64,000 nucleotides of DNA from JAGRKR01 sp041397725 (GCA_041397725.1 JAWKVZ010000003.1:248001-312000), one strand, 5' to 3'. Positions 23,783-33,550 are shown, counted from the stretch's first letter. The notes: a model not told the origin generated them from the sequence alone. Made by a program: numbers and translations.

Positions 23783-26083
23783 TCAGCTTTCCCGGCCGCC
23801 CGCCGCGCGCGCCTTCAGGGCCTTGAGCACCTTGGGCGGCGACATCGGCAACTCCGTGAAGCGGATGCCCGTGGCGTTCTCGATCGCGTTGGCGATGGCG
23901 GCCATGGGCGGCACGATGGGCGTTTCGCCGATGCCGCGCACGCCGAAGGGATGGCGCGGGTTCGGCACCTCGACGATGACCGTGTCGATCATCGGCAGGT
24001 CCGAGGCGACGGGGATGCGGTAGTCGAGGAACCCCGCGTTCTGCAGCTTGCCGTCGGCGCCGTAGACGTACTCCTCGTTGAGCGCCCAGCCGATGCCCTG
24101 CACGGCGCCGCCCTGGAACTGGCCCTCGACGTAGCTCGGATGGATAGCGCGGCCGGCATCCTGGACGACCGTGTAGCGGGTGATCCAGATGCGGCCCGTC
24201 TCCGGATCGACCTCGACATCCGCGACGTGGGTGCCGAAACTCGGCGCGGCCCCCTGGGCGTTGAGCCTGGCGAGCCCGACGATGGGGCCGCCGGTCTTGC
24301 CGGCCGATTTGGCGAGCGCTGCGAACGACAGCGGCTCGAACTTGCCGGCGTTGTCTCCCGCGGGGCGCGCTTCACCGTCCTCCCAGACGACGGCGTCCGC
24401 CGCGATCTCCCAGAGCCTGGCAGCGCGGGCGCACATCTCTCGCGTCACCTGCTGGGCGGCTTCGACGGTCGCCATGCCGCTGGCGAACGTGGAGCGGCTG
24501 CCGCCGGTCAGGAAGTTGAAGCCGAGTGAGGCGGTGTCGCCCATGATTGTGCGAATGCGCTCGTAGTCGATGCCGAGCTTCTCGGCGGCCATCATGGCGA
24601 GCGAGGCTCTGAGGCCGCCGATGTCCGGCGTGCCATAGGTGAGCGTCACCGTGCCGTCCTCGTTGACGGCGATCTGCACCGTCGTCTCGCCGCCGATGTT
24701 GAACCAGAAGCCGGAGGCGACGCCGCGCCCCTGGTTCTTGCCGAGTGGTGCGCTGTAGTGGGGATGGCTCTTCGCGGCCTCCAGGGTCTCGACGAGGCCG
24801 ATCGGTCCGAACTTCGGGCCGTAGGCCGCCTTGGTGCCTTCCCTGGCCGCGTTCTTCAGCCGGAAGGCGACAGGGTCGAGCTTGAGCGTCTTGGCGACCT
24901 CGTCGATGACGCTTTCGACGGCGTACTCCGAGATGGGGCCGCCGGGCGCGCGGTAGGCGGCGACCTTCGGACGATTGGTGACGATATCCCAGCCGACGAC
25001 CTTCACGTTCTCAAGGTCGTAGGGCGCGAAGGCGCACATGGCGCCGGGTTGCACAGGGCTGCCCTGGAAAGCGCCGGCCTGATACTTGAGCTCGCCTTCA
25101 GCGGCGGTGATGCGTCCATCCTTCGTGGCACCGATCTTGATGCGCATGCGCGCGCCCGAGGTCGGGCCGGTGGCGCGGAACACCTCATCACGCGACATCA
25201 CCAGCCGCACCGGCCGGCCGGCCTTGCGCGACAGGGCGAGCGCTACCGGCTCGAGATAGACCACCGTCTTGCCGCCGAAGCCGCCGCCGATCTCGGAGGC
25301 GGTGACGCGGATCCGCGACGTTTCCATGCCGAGCAGCCGGGCGCAATGGGCGCGCACGATCCAATGCCCCTGGGTCGTCACCCAGAGATCGGCCTGTCCG
25401 TCCTCCGACACGCTGGCGACGCAGGCGTGCGGCTCGATGTAGCCCTGATGGACGGGCTTGGTGTCGAACGTGCGCTCGATGACGACATCGGCCGCGGCAA
25501 AGCCCGCCGCAACGTCGCCGAGTGCGAACTCGACGCGCTTGGCCACATTCGACGGTCTCGCAGGCTTTGGCTCGACGCCGGCCGTGATCATGTCCTCGTG
25601 CAGGAGCGGGGCGTCCGGCCTCATCGCGTCCTCGACCTCGATGACGTGCGCCAGCACCTCGTAGTCGACCTTGATGAGCTTCAACGCCTGGCGCGCGATC
25701 GCCGGGCTGGTGGCGGCGACGGCGGCGACCGCATGGCCCTCGTAAAGCACCTTCTCGCGGGCCATGACGTTGCGCACGATGTCGCGATAGTTGACCAGCA
25801 TCTCGCCGGCCGGCACGAACTCGGACTCCTGATCGAGGAAGTCGTCGCGCGTGACCACGGCCTTGACGCCGGGCAGCCTCTCGGCGGCCGAGGTGTCGAT
25901 CGACCGGATGCGGGCGTGCGGATGCGGGCTGCGCAGGACGCGCCCGGTCAGCATGCCGGGCAGGCGCAGGTCAGCGCCGAACCGGGCCCGCCCCGTCACC
26001 TTGTCCACGCCGTCGGGGCGCAAGGGGCGCGTGCCGACGTACTTGTGCGAACCCGCTCCGCCGTCCTTCACGCGCTCCTGCAT
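23783..26083 (-). CDS. Molybdenum hydroxylase large (molybdopterin-binding) subunit
   Basis: 766 residues, xanthine oxidase family. N-terminal aldehyde-oxidase a/b hammerhead (GRARFGADLRLPGMLTGRVL, residues 25-140), then the Moco domains: GGGFGGKTVVYLEP, AYRAPGGPISEYAVE, and near the end GVRGIGETPIVPP with the catalytic Glu. The AYRCSFR loop of form I CO dehydrogenase is absent, so this is not a typical CoxL; it belongs with enzymes acting on purines, aldehydes, nicotinate or aromatic acyl-CoA. Third gene of a medium-small-large operon. Substrate unknown. Confidence 0.9.
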   Translation of the reverse strand: MQERVKDGGAGSHKYVGTRPLRPDGVDKVTGRARFGADLRLPGMLTGRVLRSPHPHARIRSIDTSAAERLPGVKAVVTRDDFLDQESEFVPAGEMLVNYRDIVRNVMAREKVLYEGHAVAAVAATSPAIARQALKLIKVDYEVLAHVIEVEDAMRPDAPLLHEDMITAGVEPKPARPSNVAKRVEFALGDVAAGFAAADVVIERTFDTKPVHQGYIEPHACVASVSEDGQADLWVTTQGHWIVRAHCARLLGMETSRIRVTASEIGGGFGGKTVVYLEPVALALSRKAGRPVRLVMSRDEVFRATGPTSGARMRIKIGATKDGRITAAEGELKYQAGAFQGSPVQPGAMCAFAPYDLENVKVVGWDIVTNRPKVAAYRAPGGPISEYAVESVIDEVAKTLKLDPVAFRLKNAAREGTKAAYGPKFGPIGLVETLEAAKSHPHYSAPLGKNQGRGVASGFWFNIGGETTVQIAVNEDGTVTLTYGTPDIGGLRASLAMMAAEKLGIDYERIRTIMGDTASLGFNFLTGGSRSTFASGMATVEAAQQVTREMCARAARLWEIAADAVVWEDGEARPAGDNAGKFEPLSFAALAKSAGKTGGPIVGLARLNAQGAAPSFGTHVADVEVDPETGRIWITRYTVVQDAGRAIHPSYVEGQFQGGAVQGIGWALNEEYVYGADGKLQNAGFLDYRIPVASDLPMIDTVIVEVPNPRHPFGVRGIGETPIVPPMAAIANAIENATGIRFTELPMSPPKVLKALKARAAGGRES

Positions 26084-26086
26084 GAT

Positions 26087-26563
26087 CTAGCTCCCTCGCA
26101 TCTCCGCCGCCACGTCGAGAACGGCCCGCACGATCTTGTCGTAGCCCGTGCACCGGCAGAGATTGCCGGCAAGCCAGTAGCGCACTTCGGTCTCGGTCGG
26201 GTCGGGGTTCTTCTCGAGCAGCGCCTTGGTGGCGACGATGAAGCCCGGCGTGCAGATGCCGCACTGCAGCGCCGCATGCTCGAGGAACTTCTTCTGGATC
26301 GGATGCAACTCGTCGCCCTTGGCGACGCCCTCGATCGTCTCGACCTTGCGGCCCTCGGCCTCGACGCCGAGCACGAGGCAGGAGCACACGAGGCGCCCGT
26401 CGAGCAGGACACTGCAGGCGCCGCAGTCGCCGGAGCCGCAGCCCTCCTTGCTGCCGGTGAGCCCAAGCTCGTCGCGCAGCACGTCGAGCAGCGTCTGATC
26501 CGCCTCGCAGAGAAACTCGACGGGATCACCGTTGACCGTCGTCGTGATATGGTATTTCGACAT
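26087..26563 (-). CDS. Molybdenum hydroxylase [2Fe-2S] subunit
   Basis: 158 residues. Plant-type cluster ligands Cys42, Cys47, Cys50 and Cys60 (GCGSGDCGACSVLLDG) and the second cluster ligands Cys101, Cys104, Cys136 and Cys138 (CGICTPG, CRCTGY) are all present. It passes electrons from the molybdenum site to FAD. The ATG overlaps the stop of the FAD subunit (TGATG), and the large subunit follows after 3 bp, so all three are translationally coupled. Confidence 0.95.
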   Translation of the reverse strand: MSKYHITTTVNGDPVEFLCEADQTLLDVLRDELGLTGSKEGCGSGDCGACSVLLDGRLVCSCLVLGVEAEGRKVETIEGVAKGDELHPIQKKFLEHAALQCGICTPGFIVATKALLEKNPDPTETEVRYWLAGNLCRCTGYDKIVRAVLDVAAEMRGS

Positions 26564-27426
26564 CAGACCTTCCTCGCCCGCTCGTAGGCAATCTTTGCGG
26601 TCCGCCGCGCCATGACGCCGGCGACCTCGATCCTGAATTCCTTGGTGCCGCGCTTGTCGTCGATCGGACGGCAGGCGGCACTGGCGGCAGCGGACAGCTT
26701 GGCGAGCGCCGCGTCGTCGAGCGTCGTGCCGACGATGGCGGCGGCAGCCTCGGCCACCAGCAGCGGCCGTTCGGCCACGGCTCCGAGCGAGACGCGCGCG
26801 GCCGTGATCTTGCCGGCCGCATCGAGTGTCAGGTTGACGCCGGCGCCTACCACGGCGATGTCCATTTCCGTGCGCGGGATGAAGCGCAGGTAGGCGTCGC
26901 CCGAACGCGCCGGGCGTGGCGGCAGGCGGAAGCTCGCGACGATCTCGCCGGGCTTCAGCGCCAGCTTGCGCGGGCCGATCATGATGTCCTCGACCGCCAG
27001 CTCGCGTCGGCCGTCGACGCCGACGATGGAGGCCACGGCCCCGGCGGCGATGAGCGCCGGCACGCTGTCGGCGGCCGGCGAGCCGTTGCAGAGGTTGCCG
27101 CCGAGCGTGGCGCGCCCCTGCACCTGGGTGGAGCCGATCAGATTGGCGGCCTCGACGACGCCGGGCCACATCGCTTTCAGCGCCTTGTGCTCCTTGAGCT
27201 CGGCACCGGTCACAGCCGCGCCGATCCTGAAGCCGCGGCTCGGCTCCTCGTCCACGGTGCGCAGCTCGGAGATCTTCTTGATGTCGACGACGATCTCGGG
27301 CTCCAGGATCTCTGAACGGATCTGCACCAGAAGATCCGTGCCGCCTGCCAGCACACGCGCCTTGCCAGCGGATTCCGCCAGCAGCCGCGCGGCAGCCTCG
27401 AGGGTTTGAGGCGCCTCGTATCGCAT
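26563..27426 (-). CDS. Molybdenum hydroxylase FAD-binding subunit
   Basis: 287 residues, CoxM/XdhB type. FAD motifs AGGTDLLVQIRS (about residues 29-40) and TLGGNLCNGSPAADSVPALIA are intact, and the CO dehydrogenase flavoprotein C-terminal domain fills residues 180-280. It hands electrons from the clusters to the final acceptor. The start at 27426 (MRYEAPQTL) fits the family; the 40 codons before it carry no family sequence. First gene of the operon. Confidence 0.93.
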   Translation of the reverse strand: MRYEAPQTLEAAARLLAESAGKARVLAGGTDLLVQIRSEILEPEIVVDIKKISELRTVDEEPSRGFRIGAAVTGAELKEHKALKAMWPGVVEAANLIGSTQVQGRATLGGNLCNGSPAADSVPALIAAGAVASIVGVDGRRELAVEDIMIGPRKLALKPGEIVASFRLPPRPARSGDAYLRFIPRTEMDIAVVGAGVNLTLDAAGKITAARVSLGAVAERPLLVAEAAAAIVGTTLDDAALAKLSAAASAACRPIDDKRGTKEFRIEVAGVMARRTAKIAYERARKV

Positions 27427-27453
27427 TCTTTCGGCCTCGCTTCTCAGATTGTT

Positions 27454-27463
27454 TGTCCGGACA
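27454..27463. promoter_or_regulatory. Palindrome upstream of the hydroxylase operon
   Basis: TGTCCGGACA is a perfect 10-bp palindrome 28 bp before the FAD subunit ATG. With its flank (TTGTCCGGACAG) it resembles GntR-type T-N-G-T...A-C-A operators. No regulator gene is adjacent. Weak evidence: a single short palindrome in GC-rich DNA. Confidence 0.3.
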
Positions 27464-27569
27464 GGATTGTGACTCGCTCGGCGCGTGTCGTGAAGCCCTA
27501 TTTCTAGCGTACCCGCCGTGCATGTCGAGTCCGGCCTGACCGGCACCGGAGCGGCATCTTCTCAGCGGT

Positions 27570-29120
27570 TCAGGTCAACCGGCGGCGCGGCGGGCGGACG
27601 AGCAGCACGAGAACGAGCGCCGCCAGGGAGGCGGCGGTGTAGAGATAGAAGGCATTGATATAGCCGATCATGGCCGCCTGCCTGTCGATCTCCTTGGCGA
27701 GGCGCGCCAGCCCGGAGAGGGTTTCAATGCTCCAGCCGCCGCTCACGCCGGGAAGTTGCAGCGCCTCGCTGTAGGGCGTGACGGACTCGGTCATGCGGGA
27801 GTAGTTGGCGCCCGTGGTGCGGACGACTTCCGCCACCGACAGCGAGATGAACAGGCTCGAGCCGAGGTTGCGCATGAGGTGGTAGAGCGCCGTCGCCTCT
27901 GCGAGATAGCGGTTGTCGATTGTCGAGAAGGTCGCCACGGTCATCGGCACCCAGATGGTCCCGACGGCGAGCCCCTGGATGAAGCTGTTGGCCGCCAGCA
28001 CGCCATGGCTGACGTTGAGATCGATCGAGGCCAGCCACAGGCCGGATGTGACCTGCAACCCGAAACCGAGGCCCATGCCGATGCGGGGGTCGAGCTTCGA
28101 GATGTACATGGCCAGGAAGAACCCTGTCATGGCGCCACCGCCCCGCCAACTGATGATGTAGCCGATCAGGCTGTCGGGAAAGCCGGCGTGCTGGCGCAGC
28201 AGGCTCGGCAACAGGACCATCGGCGTGAAGTTCAGCATGCCGAAGATGGCGATGAGGCAAAGTCCGAGCGCGTAGTTGCGGTCGAGCAGGAGCCGGAGAT
28301 TGAGGAAGGGGCGGTCGTAGGTCAGGCTGTGGGCCAGGAAAAGATAGAAGGCGAGGCCGGCGAGCAGGGCGATGAGGATGATGGCGTTCGACTGGAACCA
28401 GTCCTCGCGCTCGCCGCGGGCCAGGACGAGTTGCAGGCAGCCGATCGCGAGCGAGAACGTCAGGAAGCCGATCCAGTCCAGCCGCCGCTCGCCCAACGGC
28501 AGATCGCGTGGCAGGGCCAGTGCGATGCCGATGCTGGCTACCACACCGAACGGCACGAGCATGTAGAACGCCCAGCGCCAGCTCGTCGCCTCCGCCAGCA
28601 TGCCGCCGAGCACCGGACCGAGTGTCGGGCCGATGATGCCGGTCATGCCATAGATGGCGATGATGATGCCGTGGTGCTTGCGATCGAAGCTGTCGAGCAG
28701 GATCGTCTGCGAGAGCGGTATGATCGGAGCGCCGGCGAGGCCTTGCAGAATGCGCCAGAGGACGAGGGACTGGAGCGAGGTCGCGGCGCCGCAGAGGAAC
28801 GTCGCCACGGTGAAGATGGCGATGGCGAAGACCATGACGCCATGCCGCCCGAAGCGACCGACCAGCCAGCCGGTGGTCGGCGTAGCGACGGCGGTGGCCA
28901 GGATGTTGAAGGTGATGGCCCAGGAGATCTCGTCCTGGGTGGCGGACATGGCTCCCTGCATCTGCGGCAACAGGGTGGAGGCCACGAACATGCTGGCATT
29001 GAACACGGTCGTACAGAGCACGCAGACGAGCAGCACGAGCAGGCGGCGCGCCAGGCTCAGGGGCTGGCGCGCCTCGGGGATCGCGGGAGGGGATTGAGCT
29101 GTCGCGCCGGCCTCGGTCAA
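27570..29120 (-). CDS. DHA2-family drug:H+ antiporter (EmrB/QacA type)
   Basis: 516 residues with 14 predicted membrane helices. Motif A is GWLVGRFGRHGVM, motif C is GIIGPTLGPVLGG, and WRWAFY follows helix 5-6 as in EmrB. DHA2 exporters expel lipophilic compounds. It follows the RND pump gene by 39 bp on the same strand. There is no TetR or MarR gene and no outer-membrane factor next to it. Confidence 0.92.
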   Translation of the reverse strand: MTEAGATAQSPPAIPEARQPLSLARRLLVLLVCVLCTTVFNASMFVASTLLPQMQGAMSATQDEISWAITFNILATAVATPTTGWLVGRFGRHGVMVFAIAIFTVATFLCGAATSLQSLVLWRILQGLAGAPIIPLSQTILLDSFDRKHHGIIIAIYGMTGIIGPTLGPVLGGMLAEATSWRWAFYMLVPFGVVASIGIALALPRDLPLGERRLDWIGFLTFSLAIGCLQLVLARGEREDWFQSNAIILIALLAGLAFYLFLAHSLTYDRPFLNLRLLLDRNYALGLCLIAIFGMLNFTPMVLLPSLLRQHAGFPDSLIGYIISWRGGGAMTGFFLAMYISKLDPRIGMGLGFGLQVTSGLWLASIDLNVSHGVLAANSFIQGLAVGTIWVPMTVATFSTIDNRYLAEATALYHLMRNLGSSLFISLSVAEVVRTTGANYSRMTESVTPYSEALQLPGVSGGWSIETLSGLARLAKEIDRQAAMIGYINAFYLYTAASLAALVLVLLVRPPRRRLT

Positions 29121-29159
29121 AGGTGTGATCCGTCGTTGCGCGGGCGGCGCGCGCCGTCC

Positions 29160-32100
29160 CTATTCTCCGGCCGGTGCCGGGCCGGGTGCTGCTTCGGGTA
29201 GTGAGACCGTCGTCGTCCGTCGTCGACCCGTCAACGCGCGGATGACGACATAGAAAACGGGCGTGAAGATCAGGCCGAAGGCCGTGACGCCGATCATGCC
29301 CCAGAACACCGCCGTACCCAAGGCCACGCGCATTTCGGCGCCGGCTCCCGTCGCATAGTAGAGCGGCAGCACGCCGAGTGTGAAGGCGAGGGACGTCATG
29401 ATGATCGGGCGTAGCCGGATGCGGCAGGCCTCGATGGCCGCGTTGGTCGGGTCGAGGCCACGGTCCTCGAGCTGGCGGGCGAACTCCACGATGAGGATGG
29501 CATTCTTCGCAGCCAGGCCGATCAGCACGACGAAGCCGATCTGGGTGAGGATATTGACGTCCTGGCCGGTGAACCAGACGCCGCCGGCGCCGGACAGCAG
29601 GCACATCGGCACGATCAGCATGATCGCCAGCGGCAGCGACCAGCTCTCGTACTGGGCGGCCAGCGCCAGGAAGACGAACAAGACGCTGAGCGCGAAGATG
29701 TAATAGCCGGCGCGTCCGACCCGCGCCTCCTGGAAGGACAGGTCCGTCCACTCGAAGCCGATGCCTTCGGGCAGCGTGCGCTTGGCAAGCGCGGCCATGA
29801 TCTCGAGGCCCTGGCCGGAGCTGACGCCAGGGGCGGTGCGGCCGTTGATCTCGACGGTCGGGAACAGGTTGTAGCGCGGCACCCGCTCGGGGCCGGAGAT
29901 CTCGCGGAACGTAACCACCGAGCCGAGCGGCACCATCTGGCCGTCGGCGTTCCTGACGCGCAGGCGTTTGACGTTCTCCTGGTTCAGTCGGTAGATCGCG
30001 TCGGCCTGGGCCGTCACGCGGTAGGTGCGGCCGAACAGGTTGAAGTCGTTGACGTAGGCCGAGCCCATGTAGATGCGCAGCGTCTCGAAGATGCTCGACA
30101 GCGGCACCTTGAGCATCTGCGCGCGCACGCGGTCGACGTCGATGTAGACCTGTGGCGTGTTGGTCGAGAAGGTCGTGAAGGTGCCGATGATGCCCGGCGT
30201 CCTGTTGGCGGCGGCGATCAGGTCGAAGGCGGCGGCGGCCAGCCGGTCGGTGCCGAGCCCGGCGCGATCCTGCAGGCGCATCGAGAAGCCGCCGGAGCTG
30301 CCGACGCCGCGCACCGGTGGCGGGATGATGACGATGATGCGCGCCTCCTGGATGACGCCGAGCCGCTTCCTGAGCTCGGCTGCCAACGCCTCCTGGGTCT
30401 GTCCCTTGGTGGCGCGTTCGGCATGCGGCGCCATGACGGCGAAGATCGCGCCGGCGTTCGTCGCGTTCGTGAAGGTCGCGCCGGAGCGACCGGCATAGCC
30501 CGAGGTGTGCACGAAGCCCGGTGTGGAGAGGATGATCTCCTGGGCGCGACGCACCACCGCGTCGGTGCGGTCGAGGGCGGCTCCGGGCGGGAGTTGCAGC
30601 GAGACGATCAGCACGCCGCGATCGAGCGTCGGAATGAAGCCCACCTGCAGATGTGTCATCAGCCAGGCGGTGGCGCCGATGAGCCCGGCATAGATGATGA
30701 GGGTCAGCCAGCGGACGCGGATCGCCAGCCGCACCAGCCTGGCGTGGCCGCGGGCCAGGGCGTCGAAAGCCGCATTGAAGGCCCGGAAGAAGGCGTTGAT
30801 GGGCCGCATCAGCAGGGACTGGTGCGCGCCTGCGGCGTGGCGCTTCAGCAGGATGGCGGAGAGTGCCGGGCTCAGCGTCAGCGAGACGATGGCAGAGATG
30901 ACGGTGGCCGTGGCGATGGTCACCGCGAACTGACGGTAGAACTGGCCGGTGATGCCGCCGACGAACGCCGTCGGGATGAAGACGGCCGAGAGCACGAGAG
31001 CGATGGAAATGACGGGGCCGCCGACCTCGGTCATCGTGGCGCGGGCGGCCTCGATGGGCGACAGCCCCTCCGAGAGGCGCCGCTCGACGTTCTCCACGAC
31101 GACGATGGCGTCGTCGACGACGATGCCGACCGCCAGCACGAGGCCGAACAGCGTAAGGGTATTGATCGAGAACCCCAGCGCCGACATGACGGCGAAGGTA
31201 CCGATGAGCGACACGGGGATGGCGATCACGGGAATGACCGAGGCACGCCAGGTCTGGAGGAAGAGCAGCACGACGAGGACGACGAGCCCGATGGCTTCGA
31301 GAATGGTGATGTTGAGGGCTTCGATCGAGACCCGGATGAACTCGGTCGGGTCGTAGATGATGTCGTAGGAGAGTCCTTTCGGGAAATCCCTGGCGATCTC
31401 CTTCATCCTCGCGCGGATGGCATCGGCCGTGCCGAGCGCGTTGGAGCCCGGCTGCTGGGTGATGACGAAGACGACGGCGGGCTGGCGGTCGAGATAGCCG
31501 TAGGTGAGATAGTTGAGCGCGCCGAGTTCCACGCGCCCGACGTCGCGCACGCGCACGACGCGGCCGTCAGCGCCGGACTTGAGCACGATGTTCTCGAACT
31601 CGCTCGGCTGCACGAGCCGGCCCTTGAGCTGGAGCGAGACCTGGAAGGCGGAGCGGGTGGCAATCGGCGGTTCGCCGAGCGCGCCGCCCGCGACCTGGAC
31701 GTTCTGCGCCCGCAGCGCCGCCAGCACATCCTCAGCCGTCATGCCGAGGGCGGCGATGCGCTCGGGATCGAGCCAGATGCGCATGGAGTACTCGCGCGCA
31801 CCGAACATGTTCACCGAGCCGACGCCATCCACGCGTGCCAGCCGGTCGGTGACCTGCAGCAGTCCGTAGTTCGAGATGTAGACCTGATCATAGGTGCTGT
31901 CCGGCGAGTAGAGATGCACGACGAGCAGCAGGTCGGGCGAGTTCTTGCGCGTGGTGACGCCGACGCGGCGCACCTCCTCCGGCAGGCGGTTCACGGCGGT
32001 GGCGACGCGGTTCTGTACGAGCACCTGCGCCTTGTCGAGATCCGTGCCGATCTCGAATGTGACGGTGAGCGTCAGGTTCCCGTCGCTGGTGGATTGAGAG

Positions 32101-32342
32101 TACATGTAGAGCATGCCGTCGACGCCGTTGATCTCCTGCTCGAGCGGCGTGGCGACGGTGTCCGCGACGGTCTGCGCGCTCGCACCGGGGAACTGGGTGG
32201 TCACCACGATGGTCGGCGGTACGATCTCGGGAAACTGCGTGAGCGGCAGCGACCAGTAGGCGATGGCGCCGATGATGGTGATGAACAGAGAGACGACCGC
32301 CGCGAAAATCGGTCGGACGATGAAAAAATGGCTGAGCTTCAT
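29160..32342 (-). CDS. RND efflux pump, HAE1 (AcrB/MexB) family
   Basis: 1060 residues, 12 membrane helices and two large periplasmic loops. The proton-relay Asp pair is in helix 4 (VGIVVDDAIVVVENVERR) and the relay Lys in helix 10 (LAAKNAILIVEFA). It starts MKLSHFFIVRPIFAAVVSL, typical of the family. Works as a trimer with the adaptor encoded upstream (4-bp overlap) and an outer-membrane channel encoded elsewhere. Confidence 0.96.
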   Translation of the reverse strand: MKLSHFFIVRPIFAAVVSLFITIIGAIAYWSLPLTQFPEIVPPTIVVTTQFPGASAQTVADTVATPLEQEINGVDGMLYMYSQSTSDGNLTLTVTFEIGTDLDKAQVLVQNRVATAVNRLPEEVRRVGVTTRKNSPDLLLVVHLYSPDSTYDQVYISNYGLLQVTDRLARVDGVGSVNMFGAREYSMRIWLDPERIAALGMTAEDVLAALRAQNVQVAGGALGEPPIATRSAFQVSLQLKGRLVQPSEFENIVLKSGADGRVVRVRDVGRVELGALNYLTYGYLDRQPAVVFVITQQPGSNALGTADAIRARMKEIARDFPKGLSYDIIYDPTEFIRVSIEALNITILEAIGLVVLVVLLFLQTWRASVIPVIAIPVSLIGTFAVMSALGFSINTLTLFGLVLAVGIVVDDAIVVVENVERRLSEGLSPIEAARATMTEVGGPVISIALVLSAVFIPTAFVGGITGQFYRQFAVTIATATVISAIVSLTLSPALSAILLKRHAAGAHQSLLMRPINAFFRAFNAAFDALARGHARLVRLAIRVRWLTLIIYAGLIGATAWLMTHLQVGFIPTLDRGVLIVSLQLPPGAALDRTDAVVRRAQEIILSTPGFVHTSGYAGRSGATFTNATNAGAIFAVMAPHAERATKGQTQEALAAELRKRLGVIQEARIIVIIPPPVRGVGSSGGFSMRLQDRAGLGTDRLAAAAFDLIAAANRTPGIIGTFTTFSTNTPQVYIDVDRVRAQMLKVPLSSIFETLRIYMGSAYVNDFNLFGRTYRVTAQADAIYRLNQENVKRLRVRNADGQMVPLGSVVTFREISGPERVPRYNLFPTVEINGRTAPGVSSGQGLEIMAALAKRTLPEGIGFEWTDLSFQEARVGRAGYYIFALSVLFVFLALAAQYESWSLPLAIMLIVPMCLLSGAGGVWFTGQDVNILTQIGFVVLIGLAAKNAILIVEFARQLEDRGLDPTNAAIEACRIRLRPIIMTSLAFTLGVLPLYYATGAGAEMRVALGTAVFWGMIGVTAFGLIFTPVFYVVIRALTGRRRTTTVSLPEAAPGPAPAGE

Positions 32343-33550
32343 GGCCGTGCCGGGCGTGGGGTGGCGCCGCTGGTCTCTTCGGTGACCTTGATGGTCTCAC
32401 GCTTGGGAGTGACCTTGACGCCGGGGCGGGCGCGCACCAGCCCCTTGACGATGATCCAGTCGGTCGGTCGCAGGCCCGTGCGCACGACCCTGAGGCCACC
32501 GACCACGGGACCGAGCGTCACGGCCCGGCGCGCCACGACGCCGATCTCGTTCACGACATAGACGAATTTCTTGGTCTGGTCGGTGCCGATGGCGGCGTCG
32601 GGCAGCAGCAGGGCGGTATAGCGCTCGGAACCGACGACGCGGACGCGGGCGAACATGCCCGGCGAGAAGAGGCTGCTGGGGTTGTCCAGGATCGCGCGCA
32701 CGCGCATCGTGCCGGTGCCGAGATCGAGCCGGTTGTCGACGAAGTCGATGCGGCCCTTGTGGGGGAATCCCTTCTCGTCCTGAAGCGCCAGCTCGACAGG
32801 TGTGCCCTTCTCGGCTGCACTGGCCTTGCTGCCGCTGCGGGTGAGGCGCACGTACTTCAGGTAGTCGGACTGACTGACGTCGAAATAGAACTGGATGGGA
32901 TCGAGCGTCACCAGCGTCGTCAGCAGCGTGCCGGTCGCCGAGCCGCCGCTGACGTAGTTGCCGACGCTGACCAGATGCCGGCTGACACGCCCGGTAAAGG
33001 GTGCGGTGACCTTGGTGAACTCGACATCGAGCTCTGCCGATTTGACCTTCGCTTCCGCGATCTTCACCGCGGCGGCGGCATCGCGCCCGGCATTGACGCG
33101 CTGATCGAAGACGACGTCGGACATCGTCTTGCGCTCCACCAGGGGGCGGCCGCGCTTCACTTCCTTGGCGGTGTATTCGGCGCGTATGCGGGTAGCTTCG
33201 AGCTCGGCCCGCACCTGGGCCAGCACGCGCTCGAACGGGCGGGGATCGATCGTGAAGAGAAGATCGCCCTTCTTGACGATCTGACCGTCCACGAAATGCA
33301 CGCCGGTAAGGTAGCCGGACACACGTGCGCGCAATTCCACGGTGTCCACGGCATCGAAGCGGCCGACGTACTCGTCCCACTCCAGAATGCTGCGCGAAGC
33401 CGGCTGTGCCACGGTGACGATCGGCAAAATCGGCGGTGCCGGTGACTTCGCCGGATTTGCCGTCGGTCGGTCACATCCGGCGAGGATCGTCGCGACGACG
33501 AGACCGGCAAGGATCAACAGCGCTTTGCCACGCGCGAGCTCAAATGCCAT
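32339..33550 (-). CDS. RND periplasmic adaptor (AcrA/MexA family), lipoprotein
   Basis: 403 residues. Lipoprotein signal with LAGC (Cys26). Beta-barrel and lipoyl parts (SRSILEWDEYVGRFDAVDTVELRARVSGYL; VDGQIVKKGDLLFTIDP split by variable residues), then a helical hairpin (about residues 110-165) and the membrane-proximal domain. It bridges the RND pump to the outer-membrane channel. First gene of the pump operon. Confidence 0.94.
   Translation of the reverse strand: MAFELARGKALLILAGLVVATILAGCDRPTANPAKSPAPPILPIVTVAQPASRSILEWDEYVGRFDAVDTVELRARVSGYLTGVHFVDGQIVKKGDLLFTIDPRPFERVLAQVRAELEATRIRAEYTAKEVKRGRPLVERKTMSDVVFDQRVNAGRDAAAAVKIAEAKVKSAELDVEFTKVTAPFTGRVSRHLVSVGNYVSGGSATGTLLTTLVTLDPIQFYFDVSQSDYLKYVRLTRSGSKASAAEKGTPVELALQDEKGFPHKGRIDFVDNRLDLGTGTMRVRAILDNPSSLFSPGMFARVRVVGSERYTALLLPDAAIGTDQTKKFVYVVNEIGVVARRAVTLGPVVGGLRVVRTGLRPTDWIIVKGLVRARPGVKVTPKRETIKVTEETSGATPRPARP

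Noticed and set aside
23783..27426. Form I carbon monoxide dehydrogenase (coxMSL)
   Set aside because: Gene order fits, but the AYRCSFR active-site loop is missing from the large subunit.
27724..29751. Long antisense open frames opposite the transporter genes
   Set aside because: They arise from high GC content and the scarcity of stop codons; their translations are Arg/Pro/His-rich and low-complexity, while the sense strand encodes clear transporters.
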